Source: Sympetrum striolatum
Taxonomy: Eukaryota; Arthropoda; Insecta; Odonata; Libellulidae
Length of the DNA stretch: 64,000 bases
NCBI GenBank assembly: GCA_947579665.1
Contig: OX388349.1
Coordinates: forward strand, 42,882,641 to 42,946,640
Direction: 5' to 3'
Part shown: positions 10,383 through 21,908 of the stretch, piece after piece
How positions within the stretch are numbered: the stretch's first letter is position 1
Layout: each line of letters begins with the position of its first letter
Notes under the pieces: model-generated
Database searches by the model: none
Told to the model about the DNA's origin: nothing
The model's input: the letters and a program-made list of their open reading frames with translations, nothing else
Made by a program: the position numbers and the translations under genes

Positions 10383-10432
10383 GGGGTGCATCCTCGACGT
10401 TGATGCTTCCTCGACGCCGGGAAATACGGTAA
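10383..10432 (+). repeat. Transposon-end-like motif (GGTGCATCCTCGACG ... GGGAAATACGGTA)
   Basis: The sequence resembles the GGTGCGTC..ATACGCCGGAAAATACGGTA style ends seen in some pogo-like elements of invertebrates. A weak partner in the other sense may be at 10099-10120 (CGTCCCGGCGTTAAGGACGC). It could be a further small nested relic or part of the 8600-10524 element itself. Confidence 0.25.
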
Positions 10433-10526
10433 TACATTACCATTATTATACCTGTGAGATATCGCGCCTTGGATAACGACGATAATCCTGGAACGGATTA
10501 GCGTCGTTTACCAAGGTACCACAGTA

Positions 10527-11950
10527 TTTCGCAAATTTTTCCTTAAGTTTTTGAAAAAAGAGATTTTTTGAAAAATCTCTGGAATTTTGTAATAAATATC
10601 TTCATTATTCGTCAAAATTTATGTGGAATTGCTCAAATTTAAGGAAAAAATTAAAAAAACTTAAATATTTAGGAAAATTGCAAATATTTGGCCATTTTTC
10701 CGTTATTTATCGGAAAAAAAAGACTTATTGAAAAATCTTTGGTATATTAATTTCTTCAATATTAGTCAAAATTTATCTTGAATTACTTAAATTTAAGGAA
10801 AAGAAATCCAAAAAAATAAAATATTTAAAAAAATTGCAAATATTTCGCCAAATTTGACTCTTTATTTGTTGAAAAAAAAGGCTTTTTGAAAAACTCTGGA
10901 AATTTGTAATAATTATCTTCAATTTTAGTCACATTTCTACTGTATTTCTCAAATTTATGGTAAGAAAATCCAAAAAATTGAAATATTTAAAAAAATTATA
11001 AATATTTCACCAATTTTTCCGCAATTTGTTGAAAAAAGTAGACTGAAAAATCATAGGAATTTTGTAATAATTATGTTCAATATTAATCTAAATTTATATT
11101 GGATTCAATCAAATTTGAGGAAAAAATCAAATAAACGGAAATAATTCAAAATATTTAAAATATTTCGCCGATTTTTCCGTAATTTGTTGAAAAAAAAGAC
11201 CGTTTGAAAAATCTTTGGAATTTTTTTATAAATATCATCAATTTTGGTCAAAATTTATCTTGAATTACTTGAATTTAAGGAAAACAAATCCAAAAAAATG
11301 AAATATTAAAAACAATTGCAAATATAACCCCAAATTTTCCTTAATTTGTCGAAAAAAAGGCATTTTGAAAATCTTTGGAATTTTGTAATAATTATTTTCA
11401 ATTTTTGTCAAACTTCAACTGTATTTCTCAATTTTAAGGAAAGAAAATCCAAAAACTGAAATATTTTAAAAAAATTATAAATATTTTGCCAATTATTCCG
11501 TAATTTATTGAATAAAAAAGACTTTTTGTTTTTTTTATAAATATCTTTAATTTTGTTTACAATTTTTATTGAATTTCTCAATATTTAACAAAAATAATCC
11601 AAAAAACTGAAATATTAAAAAAATTATAAATATTTCAAGTTTTCCGTAATTTGTTGAAAAAATAGACTTTGTAAAATCTTAGGAATTTTGTAATAAATAT
11701 GTTCAATATTAATGAAAATTTATATTGGAATCCTCAAATTTAAGGAAAAAATTCCAAAAAACGGAAATAATTCAAAATATTTAAAATATTTCGCCGATTT
11801 TTCCGTAATTTGTTGAAAAAAAAATAATTTTTCAAATTTCTTAGGAATTTTGTAATAAATATGTTCAATTTTGTCAAAATTTATATTGGATTGCTCAAAA
11901 TTGAAGGAAAATAATCCAAGAAACTGAAATATTAAAAACAATTGCAAATA
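10527..11950 (-). repeat. Inverted, diverged satellite block at the array edge
   Basis: About nine monomers read in the opposite sense to the rest, for example CGCCGATTTTTCCGTAATTTG and CTTCAATTTTAGTC where the main array has CAAATTACGGAAAAAT and GACTAATATTGAAG. Monomers here differ strongly from each other. Local higher-order periods are visible: about 480 bp (10960s versus 11440s, three monomers) and about 627 bp (ACGGAAATAATTC at 11134 and 11761, four monomers). Confidence 0.9.
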
Positions 11951-11990
11951 AATTGCAATTCAATTACAAATTACGGATTTTTTTTTATAT
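11940..11990. other. Polarity switch point in the satellite
   Basis: Left of this point monomers are minus-sense, right of it plus-sense. The junction contains ATTGCAAATAAATTGCAATTC followed by AATTACAAATTACGG, a near-palindromic stretch where the GCAATT boxes of both orientations meet head to head. Confidence 0.85.
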
Positions 11991-12370
11991 TTCTGTTTTT
12001 TGGATTATTTTACCTAACATTTGAGAAATTCAAGATAAATTTTTACTAATATTGAAGATAAATATAACAATGATTACTAATCATTTTTAAAAAAGGCTTT
12101 TTTTCAAAAAAATACGGAAGAAATGGCGAAATATCTGCAATTTTTTAATATATAAGTTTTTCCGATGTCTTTTCCTAAAAAGTAAGTAATACAAAAATAA
12201 ATTTTGACTAACATTGAAGAATTTAATACCATTACAGAAAATTTTTTTTTCTCATACATTTTGGAAAATTTGGCGATATATTCGAAATTTTTTTATATTT
12301 CAGATTTTATTTCTTAAATTTGAGAAATTCTTGTTGGGTTTCTACAAATATTGAAGATTATTATGACAAA
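11991..12370 (+). repeat. Degenerate copy of higher-order monomers at the array edge
   Basis: The monomers follow the same order as 13900-14230 (AAAAAAGGC..TTTTTC, then TTTTCCGAT..CTTTTCCTAAAAAGTAAGTAA, then ACCAT..ACAGAA) but with many substitutions. It is an older copy of part of the higher-order unit, less homogenised than the units to its right. Confidence 0.7.
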
Positions 12371-15300
12371 TACCAAAAGATTCTTAAAAAGTTTTTTTTC
12401 CAACAAATTACGGAAAAATTGCCGAAATATTTACGATTAATTTAATATTTCAGTTTTTTGGATTTTTTTTTCCTGAAATTTGAGAAATTCAAAATAAATT
12501 TTGACTAATATGGAAAATAATTTTCACAAAATTCCAATGAATTTTTATAAAGGCTTTTTTTTACAAATTACTGAAAAAAATGGCGAAATATTTAAAATTT
12601 CTTTAAAATTTCAGTATTTCCGATATCGTTTCCTGAAATTTAAGTAATTCAAGATAAATTTTGACTAATATTGAAGAAATTAATACCATCATGCAGAAAA
12701 TTTTTCAAAAAGTTTTTTTCTTTTCTCCAGATTATGGAAATATTTGCGAAATATTTGGAATTTTTTTACATATCAGATATTTTTTCTTAAATTTGAGAAT
12801 TTCAAGTTAAATTTTGACCAATATAGAATATAATTATTGCAAAATTACTAAGATTTCTCAAACAGTTATTTCTTTCAGTTCAAACGTTTGAAGAATTGTC
12901 AAAATATTTGCAATTTTTTTAAATATTGTAGTTTTTTTCCTTAAATTTGAGAAATAAAACGTAAATTGTCTCTAAAGTTGATGATAATTATTACAAATAT
13001 CAAAATATTTTTTAAAAAATTTTTTTTTCTCATAAATTTTGGAAAAATTGACGAAATATTTAAAATTTTTTTTTAATATTTCGATTTTTAAAAATTCTTT
13101 TCCTAAAATTTCAGAATTTCAAGATATATTTTGACTTATATTGAAGAAATTAATGCCATCATTCCAAAGATTTTTCAAAAAGCTTTTTTTTTTCAAGAAA
13201 TTACGGAATAATTGTCAAAATATTTGCAATATTTTTATATTTCAGATTTGTTTCTTAAATTTGAGAAATTCAAGTTTAATTTTGACTTATATTGAAGATA
13301 ATTATTACATAATTTCAAAGATTTTTCAAAAGTTTTTTTTCTCATTAATTTTGGAAAAATTCGGAAAATATTTGCAATTTTTTTAAATAATTTAGTTTTT
13401 TGGCTTTTTTTCCTTTAAAATTGAAAAATAAAATATATATTGTGTCTAAAATTGATGATTTTAATTACAAATATCAAAAGAGTTTTCAAAAAGTAATTTT
13501 TAATACAAATTATGGAAATATTGACATAATATTTGCAATTTTTTTATATTTCAAAACTTTTTTCTTAAAATTGAGAAATTCAAGTTAAATTTTGACTAAT
13601 GTTGAAGATAATTTTTACAAAATTTCAAAGATTTTCAGAAAGTTATTTCTTTCTCATCAAATTTTTGAAAAATTGGCAAAATATTTGCAATTTTTTTATA
13701 TTTTAGTTTTTTGATTTTTTTCTTAAATTTGAGGAATAAAACATAAATTGTGTCTAAAATTGATAATATTTATGACAAGTACCAAATGATTCTTCAAAAA
13801 ATTTTTTTATTACAAATTACGGAAAAATTGCCGAAATATTTGCAATTTTTTAAAATATTTCTGTTTTTTGGATTATTTTCCTCACATTTGAGAAATTCGA
13901 AAAATATTGACTAATATTGAAGATAAATATTACAAAATTCCTATGATTTTTAAAAAAGGCATTATTTCAACAAAATACGGAAGAAATGGCAAAATATTTG
14001 CAATTGTTTAATAAATTAGTTTTTCCGATTTCTTTTCCTAAAAAGTAAGTAATTCAAATATAAATTTTGACTAATATTGATGAATTCAATACCATCATAC
14101 AGAAGATTTTTCAAAAAGTTTTTTTTTTCTTCAAATTATGGAAAATTTGGCGAAATATTTGCAATTTTTTTATATATCAGACATTGTTTCTTAAATGTGA
14201 GAAATTCAAGTTAAATTTTGACTAATATTGAAGAAAATTACTGCAAAATTACAAAAATTTCTCAAAAAGGTATTTCTTTCTCATCAAACGTTTGAAAAAT
14301 TGGCAAATATTTGCAATTTTTTCAAATATTATATTTTTTTTCCTTAAATTTAAGAAATAAAACGTAAATTGTCTCTAAAAATGATGATATTTATTACAAA
14401 TTTCAAAATATTTTTCAAAAAAATTTTTTTTCTCATAAATTTTGGAAAAATTGACGAAATATTTGCAATTTTTTAAATATTTCTGTGTTTTTTAATTTTT
14501 TTCTAAAATTTGAGAAATTCAAGTTTAATTTTGAGTAATATTGGAGATAATTTATACAAATTTTCAAAGATTTTCAGAAAGTTATATCTTTCTTATCAAA
14601 TTTTTGAAAAATTGGCAAAATATTTGCAATTTTTTTTATATTTTAGTTTCTTGAAATGTTTTCTTGAATTTGAGAATAAAACATAAATTGTGTCTAACTT
14701 TGACGATATTTATTACAGATATCAAAAGATTTTTATTTATTTCAACAAATTACGGAAAAATTGGCAAAATATTTGCAGTTTTTTTAATTAATTTAATTTT
14801 CCTGGTTTTTTTTTCCTTAAATTTGAGAAATAAAACATAAATTAAATCAAAAAACGATAATATTTAATACAAATATTAAAATATTTTTCAAAAAATTTTT
14901 TTTCTCATAAAATTTGGAAAAATTGCCGAAATATTTGCAATTTTTTTTATATTTCAGATTTTTTGAATTTTTTTCCTAAAATTTGAGAATTTCAAGATAA
15001 ATTTTGACTAATATTGAAGAAATTAATACCATCATACCGAATATTTTTCAAAAAGTTTTTTTTTAACAAATTACGTAAACATTGTCGAATTATTTGCAAT
15101 ATTCTCTATACTTCCGATTTTTTTCTTAAATTTGAGGCGTTCAAGCTTTCTTTTGAGTAATATTTAAGATAATTATTACAAAATTTATTTTTTCTCATTT
15201 ATTTCGGAAAAATTCGGAAAGTTTTTGCAATTTTTTTAAATAATTTAGTTTTTTGGCTTTTTTCCTTTAAAATTGAAAACTTAAATATATATTCTGTCAA

Positions 15301-16667
15301 AATTAATGATATTAATTACAAATATCAAAAGAGTTTTCAAAAAGTCATTTTTTATTACAAATTATGGAAGTATTGGCGTAATATTTGCAATTTTTTTATA
15401 TTTCAGAATTTTTTTCTTAAAATTGAGAAATTCAAGTTAAATTTTGACAAATATTGAAGATAATTTTTACAAATTTTCAAAGATTTTCAGAAAAATATTT
15501 CTTTCTCATCAAATTTTTGAAAAATTGGCAAAATATTTGCAATTTTTTTATATTTTAGTTTTCTGATTTTTTTCTTAAATTTGAGAAATAAAACATAAAT
15601 TATGTCTAAAATTGATAATTTTTATTACAAATACCAAAAGATTCTTAAAATTGGCAAAATATTTTGCAATTTTTTCAAATATTGTAGTTTTGTTATCCTT
15701 AAATTTGAGAAATAAAAGGTAAATTGTCTCTTAAATTGATGATATTTATTACAAATTTCATAAAAGTTTTCAAAAAAAATTTTTTTTTTCTCATAAATTT
15801 TGGAAAAATTGACGAAATATTTGCAATTTTTTTAATATTTCAGTGTTTTTGAAATTTTTTCCTAAAATTTGAGGATTTGAAGATAAATTTTGACTAGTAT
15901 TGAAGAAATTAATACCATCGTACCAAAGATTTTTCAAAAAGTTTTTTTTTTCAAAAAATTACGGAAAAATTGTCAAAATATTTGCAATATTTTTTATATT
16001 TCAGATTTTTTTCTTAAATATGAGAAATTCTAGTTTAATTATGACTAATATTGAAGATATTTATTAGTTTTTTTTTCTCATTAATTTTGGAAAAATTCGG
16101 AAAATATTTGCAATTTTTTTATTAATTTTGTTTCTTGATATTTTTCCTAAATTTGAGAAAAAAAATATAAATTGTGTCAAAAATTGACGATGTTTATTAC
16201 AGATATAAAAAGATTTTTTTAATTCAGCAAATAACGGAAAAAATGGCAGAATAATAGCAGTTATTTTAAATAATTTACATTTTTTCCCTTAAATTTGAGT
16301 AATAAAACATAAATTGAGTCAAAAATTGATTATATTTATTACAAATATCAAGATATTCTTCAAAAAAATTTTTCTCATAAATTATGGAAAAATTGCCGAA
16401 ATATTTGCAATTTCTTTTTTTTTGTATTTCAGTTTTTTGGATTTTTTATCCTAAAATTTGAGAATTTCAAGGTAAATTTTGACTAAAATTGAAGAAAATA
16501 ATACCATCATACCAAAAATTTAAAAAAGTTTTTATTTCATCAAAATACGGAAAATTGGCAATATATTTTCAGTTTTTATAAAGAAATATAGTTTTCCGGG
16601 TTTTTTTTCCTTAAATTTGAGAAATAAAACATAAATTGAGTCAAAAATTGATAATATTTATTACAAA
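12371..16667 (+). repeat. Higher-order unit 1, 4,297 bp
   Basis: Runs from the landmark TACCAAAAGATTCTTAAAAAG to its next occurrence and contains about 28 monomers of both subfamilies. It is close to unit 2 over shared parts, for example TTTCAAGAAATTACGG at 13187 versus TTTCAACAAATTACGG in unit 2. It contains the roughly 470-bp three-monomer segment (about 12660-13130) that several other units lack, and has no AT-dinucleotide junction. Confidence 0.85.
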
Positions 16668-19600
16668 TACCAAAAGATTCTTAAAAAGTTTTTTTTCCAA
16701 CAAATTACGGAAAAATTGCCGAAATATTTACGATTAATTTAATATTTCAGTTTTTTGGATTTTTTTTCCTGAAATTTGAGAAATTCCAAATAAATTTTGA
16801 CTAATATGGAAAATAATTTTCACAAAATTCCAATGAATTTTTATAAAGGCTTTTTTTTACAAATTACTGAAAAAAATGGCGAAATATTTAAAATTTCTTT
16901 AAAATTTCAGTATTTCCGATATCGTTTCCTGAAATTTAAGTAATTCAAGATAAATTTTGACTAATATTGAAGAAATTAATACCATCATGCAGAAAATTTT
17001 TCAAAAAGTTTTTTTCTTTTCTACAGATTATGGAAATATTTGCGAAATATTTGGAATTTTTTTACATATCAGATATTTTTTCTTAAATTTGAGAATTTCA
17101 AGTTAAATTTTGACCAATATAGAATATAATTATTGCAAAATTACTAAGATTTCTCAAACAGTTATTTCTTTCAGTTCAAACGTTTGAAGAATTGTCAAAA
17201 TATTTGCAATTTTTTTAAATATTGTAGTTTTTTTCCTTAAATTTGAGAAATAAAACGTAAATTGTCTCTAAAGTTGATGATAATTATTACAAATATCAAA
17301 ATATTTTTTAAAAAATTTTTTTTCTCATAAATTTTGGAAAAATTGACGAAATATTTAAAATTTTTTTTAATATTTCGATTTTTAAAAATTCTTTTCCTAA
17401 AATTTCAGAATTTCAAGATATATTTTGACTTATATTGAAGAAATTAATGCCATCATTCCAAAGATTTTTCAAAAAGCTTTTTTTTTTCAACAAATTACGG
17501 AATAATTGTCAAAATATTTGCAATATTTTTATATTTCAGATTTGTTTCTTAAATTTGAGGAATTCAAGTTTAATTTTGACTTATATTGAAGATAATTATT
17601 ACATAATTTCAAAGATTTTTCAAAAGTTTTTTTTCTCATTAATTTTGGAAAAATTCGGAAAATATTTGCAATTTTTTTAAATAATTTAGTTTTTTGGCTT
17701 TTTTTCCTTTAAAATTGAAAAATAAAATATATATTGTGTCTAAAATTGATGATTTTAATTACAAATATCAAAAGAGTTTTCAAAAAGTAATTTTTTAATA
17801 CAAATTATGGAAATATTGACATAATATTTGCAATTTTTTTAAAATTTCAAAACTTTTTTCTTAAAATTGAGAAATTCAAGTTAAATTTTGACTAATGTTG
17901 AAGATAATTTTTACAAAATTTCAAAGATTTTCAGAAAGTTATTTCTTTCTAATCAAATTTTTGAAAAATTGGCAAAATATTTGCAATTTTTTTATATTTT
18001 AGTTTTTTGATTTTTTTCTTAAATTTGAGGAATAAAACATAAATTGTGTCTAAAATTGATAATATTTATGACAAGTACCGAATGATTCTTCAAAAAATTT
18101 TTTTATTACAAATTACGGAAAAATTGCCGAAATATTTGCAATTTTTTAAAATATTTCTGTTTTTTGGATTATTTTCCTCACATTTGAGAAATTCAAGAAA
18201 AATATTGACTAATATTGAAGATAAATATTACAAAATTCCTATGATTTTTAAAAAAGGCATTATTTCAACAAAATACGGAAGAAATGGCAAAATATTTGCA
18301 ATTGTTTAATAAATTAGTTTTTCCGATTTCTTTTCCTAAAAAGTAAGTAATTCAAATATAAATTTTGACTAATATTAATGAATTCAATACCATCATACAG
18401 AAGATTTTTCAAAAAGTTTTTTTTTTCTTCAAATTATGGAAAATTTGGCGAAATATTTGCAATTTTTTTATATATCAGACATTGTTTCTTAAATGTGAGA
18501 AATTCAAGTTAAATTTTGACTAATATTGAAGAAAATTACTGCAAAATTACAAAAATTTCTCAAAAAGGTATTTCTTTCTCATCAAATGTTTGAAAAATTG
18601 GCAAATATTTGCAATTTTTTCAAATATTATATTTTTTTCCTTAAATTTAAGAAATAAAACGTAAATTGTCTCTAAAATTGATGATATTTATTACAAATTT
18701 CAAAATATTTTTCAAAAAAATTTTTTTTTCTCATAAATTTTGGAAAAATTGACGAAATATTTGCAATTTTTTTCATATTTCTGTGTTTTTTAATTTTTTT
18801 CTAAAATTTGAGAAATTCAAGTTTAATTTTGAGTAATATTGGAGATAATTTATACAAATTTTCAAAGATTTTCAGAAAGTTATATCTTTCTTATCAAATT
18901 TTTGAAAAATTGGCAAAATATTTGCAATTTTTTTTATATTTTAGTTTCTTGAAATGTTTTCTTGAATTTGAGAATAAAACATAAATTGTGTCTAACTTTG
19001 ACGATATTTATTACAGATATCAAAAGATTTTTATTTATTTCAACAAATTACGGAAAAATTGGCAAAATATTTGCAGTTTTTTTAATTAATTTAATTTTCC
19101 TGGTTTTTTTTTCCTTAAATTTGAGAAATAAAACATAAATTAAATCAAAAAACGATAATATTTAATACAAATATTAAAATATTTTTCAAAAAATTTTTTT
19201 TCTCATAAAATTTGGAAAAATTGCCGAAATATTTGCAATTTTTTTATATTTCAGTTTTTTGAATTTTTTTCCTAAAATTTGAGAATTTCAAGATAAATTT
19301 TGAGTAAAATTGAAGAAATTAATACCATCATACCAAATATTTTTCAAAAGTTTCTTTTTAACAAATTACGTAAACATTGTCGAATTATTTGCAATATTCT
19401 CTATACTTCCGATTTTTTTCTTAAATATGAGAAATTCAAGTTTAATTATGACTAATATTGAAGATATTTATTAGTTTTTTTTTCACATTAATTTTGGAAA
19501 AATTAGGAAAATATTTGCAATTTTTTTATTAATTTAGTTTCTTGATAATTTTCCTAAATTTGAGAAATAAAATATAAATTGTGTCTAAAATTGACGATGT

Positions 19601-21908
19601 TTATTACAGATATCAAAAGATTTTTTTTAATTCAGCAAATTACGGAAAAATTGCCAAATAATAGCAGTTATTTTAAATAATTTACATTTTTTCCCTTAAA
19701 TTTGAGTAATAAAACATAAATTGAGTCAAAAATTGATTATATTTATTACAAATATCAAGATATTTTTCAAAAAAAATTTTTCTCATAAATTATGGAAAAA
19801 TTGCCGAAATATTTGCAATTTTTTTATATTTCAGTTTTTTTGAATTTTTTATCCTAAAATTTGAGAATTTCAAGGTAAATTTTGACTAAAATATATATAT
19901 ATAATAATCCACAAAATTCAAGTTTAATTTTGAGTAATATTGGAGATAATTTATACAAATTTTCAAAGATTTTCAGAAAGTTATATCTTTCTTATCAAAT
20001 TTTTGAAAAATTGGCAAAATATTTGCAATTTTTTTTATATTTTAGTTTCTTGAAATGTTTTCTTGAATTTGAGAATAAAACATAAATTGTGTCTAACTTT
20101 GACGATATTTATTACAGATATCAAAAGATTTTTATTTATTTCAACAAATTACGGAAAAATTGGCAAAATATTTGCAGTTTTTTTTAATTAATTTAATTTT
20201 CCTGGTTTTTTTTTCCTTAAATTTGAGAAATAAAACATAAATTAAATCAAAAAACGATAATATTTAATACAAATATTAAAATATTTTTCAAAAAATTTTT
20301 TTTCTCATAAAATTTGGAAAAATTGCCGAAATATTTGCAATTCTATACTTCCTATTTTTTTCTTAAATTTGAGGCATTCAAGCTTTCTTTTGACTAATAT
20401 TTAAGATAATTATTACAAAATTTATTTTTTCTCATTTATTTCGGAAAAATTCGGAAAGTTTTTGCAATTTTTTTAAATAATTTAGTTTTTTGGCTTTTTT
20501 CCTTTAAAATTGAAAACTTAAATATATATTCTGTCAAAATTAATGATATTAATTACAAATATCAAAAGAGTTTCAAAAAGTCATTTTTTATTACAAATTA
20601 TGGAAGTATTGGCGTAATATTTGCAATTTTTTTATATTTCAGAATTTTTTTCTTAAAATTGAGAAATTCAAGTTAAATTTTGACAAATATTGAAGATAAT
20701 TTTTACAAATTTTCAAAGATTTTCAGAAAGTTATTTCTTTCTCATCAAATTTTTGAAAAATTGGCAAAATATTTGCAATTTTTTTATATTTTAGTTTTCT
20801 GATTTTTTTTCTTAAATTTGAGAAATAAAACATAAATTATGTCTAAAATTGATAATTTTTATTACAAATACCAAAAGATTCTTAAAATTGGCAAAATATT
20901 TTGCAATTTTTTCAAATATTGTAGTTTTGTTATCCTTAAATTTGAGAAATAAAAGGTAAATTGTCTCTTAAATTGATGATATTTATTACAAATTTCATAA
21001 AAGTTTTCAAAAAAAATTTTTTTTTTCTCATAAATTTTGGAAAAATTGACGAAATATTTGCAATTTTTTTAATATTTCAGTGTTTTTGAAATTTTTTCCT
21101 AAAATTTGAGGATTTGAAGATAAATTTTGACTAGTATTGAAGAAATTAATACCATCATACCAAAGATTTTTCAAAAAGTTTTTTTTTTCAAAAAATTACG
21201 GAAAAATTGTCAAAATATTTGCAATATTTTTTATATTTCAGATTTTTTTCTTAAATATGAGAAATTCAAGTTTAATTATGACTAATATTGAAGATATTTA
21301 TTAGTTTTTTTTTCTCATTAATTTTGGAAAAATTCGGAAAATATTTGCAAGTTTTTTATTAATTTTGTTTCTTGATATTTTTCCTAAATTTGAGAAAAAA
21401 AATATAAATTGTGTCTAAAATCGACGATGTTTATTACAGATATCAAAAGATTTTTTTTAATTCAGCAAATTACGGAAAAATTGCCAAATAATAGCAGTTA
21501 TTTTAAATAATTTACATTTTTTCCCTTAAATTTGAGTAATAAAACATAAATTGAGTCAAAAATTGATTATATTTATTACAAATATGAAGATATTTTTCAA
21601 AAAAAATTTTTCTCATAAATTATGGAAAAATTGCCGAAATATTTGCAATTTTTTTTTTTTTTTGTATTTCAGTTTTTTGGATTTTTTATCCTAAAATTTG
21701 AGAATTTCAAGGTAAATTTTGACTAAAATTGAAGAAAATAATACTATCATACCAAAAATTTAAAAAAAGTTTTTATTTCATCAAAATACGGAAAATTGGC
21801 AATATATTTGCAGTTTTTATAAAGAAATATAGTTTTCCGGGTTTTTTTTCCTTAAATTTGAGAAATAAAACATAAATTGAGTCAAAAATTGATAATATTT
21901 ATTACAAA
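16668..21908 (+). repeat. Higher-order unit 2, 5,241 bp, with internal partial duplication
   Basis: Begins like unit 1. It is about 944 bp (six monomers) longer because monomers beginning at about 18816 (TTCAAGTTTAATTTTGAGTAA) are repeated from about 19915. The repeat starts right after an AT-dinucleotide junction at 19889-19912. Confidence 0.85.
19889..19912 (+). repeat. AT-dinucleotide junction in the satellite (marker of a unit subtype)
   Basis: ATATATATATATAATAATCC interrupts a monomer right after TTTTGACTAA and is followed by ACAAAATTCAAG. The same junction occurs at about 24663, 36654 and 58130. It marks one rearrangement later spread by amplification. Confidence 0.85.

Larger units (their letters stand above)
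8600..10524. mobile_element. Tc1-mariner/pogo-type DNA transposon, non-autonomous, 1,925 bp
   Basis: The left end, after TA (8598-8599), reads CAGTGATACCTTGGTTAAC. The right end, reverse-complemented before TA (10525-10526), reads CTGTGGTACCTTGGTAAAC. These are terminal inverted repeats of about 22 bp with three mismatches. The left arm then repeats TTAACGACG motifs (8623-8655), and the right arm carries TAACGACGATAATCC and GCGTCGTTTACC. TA duplication and CAGTG-GTACCTTGGT ends fit pogo/Tigger-like or other Tc1-mariner relatives. No transposase frame was found. The centre (about 8790-10085) looks like another element inserted inside. The right flank is satellite from the first base, while the left flank is not. 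Confidence 0.75.

Noticed and set aside
1..10526. tRNA, rRNA or telomeric repeats.
   Set aside because: No cloverleaf-like sequence, conserved rRNA stretch or TTAGG/TTAGGG-type run was seen.
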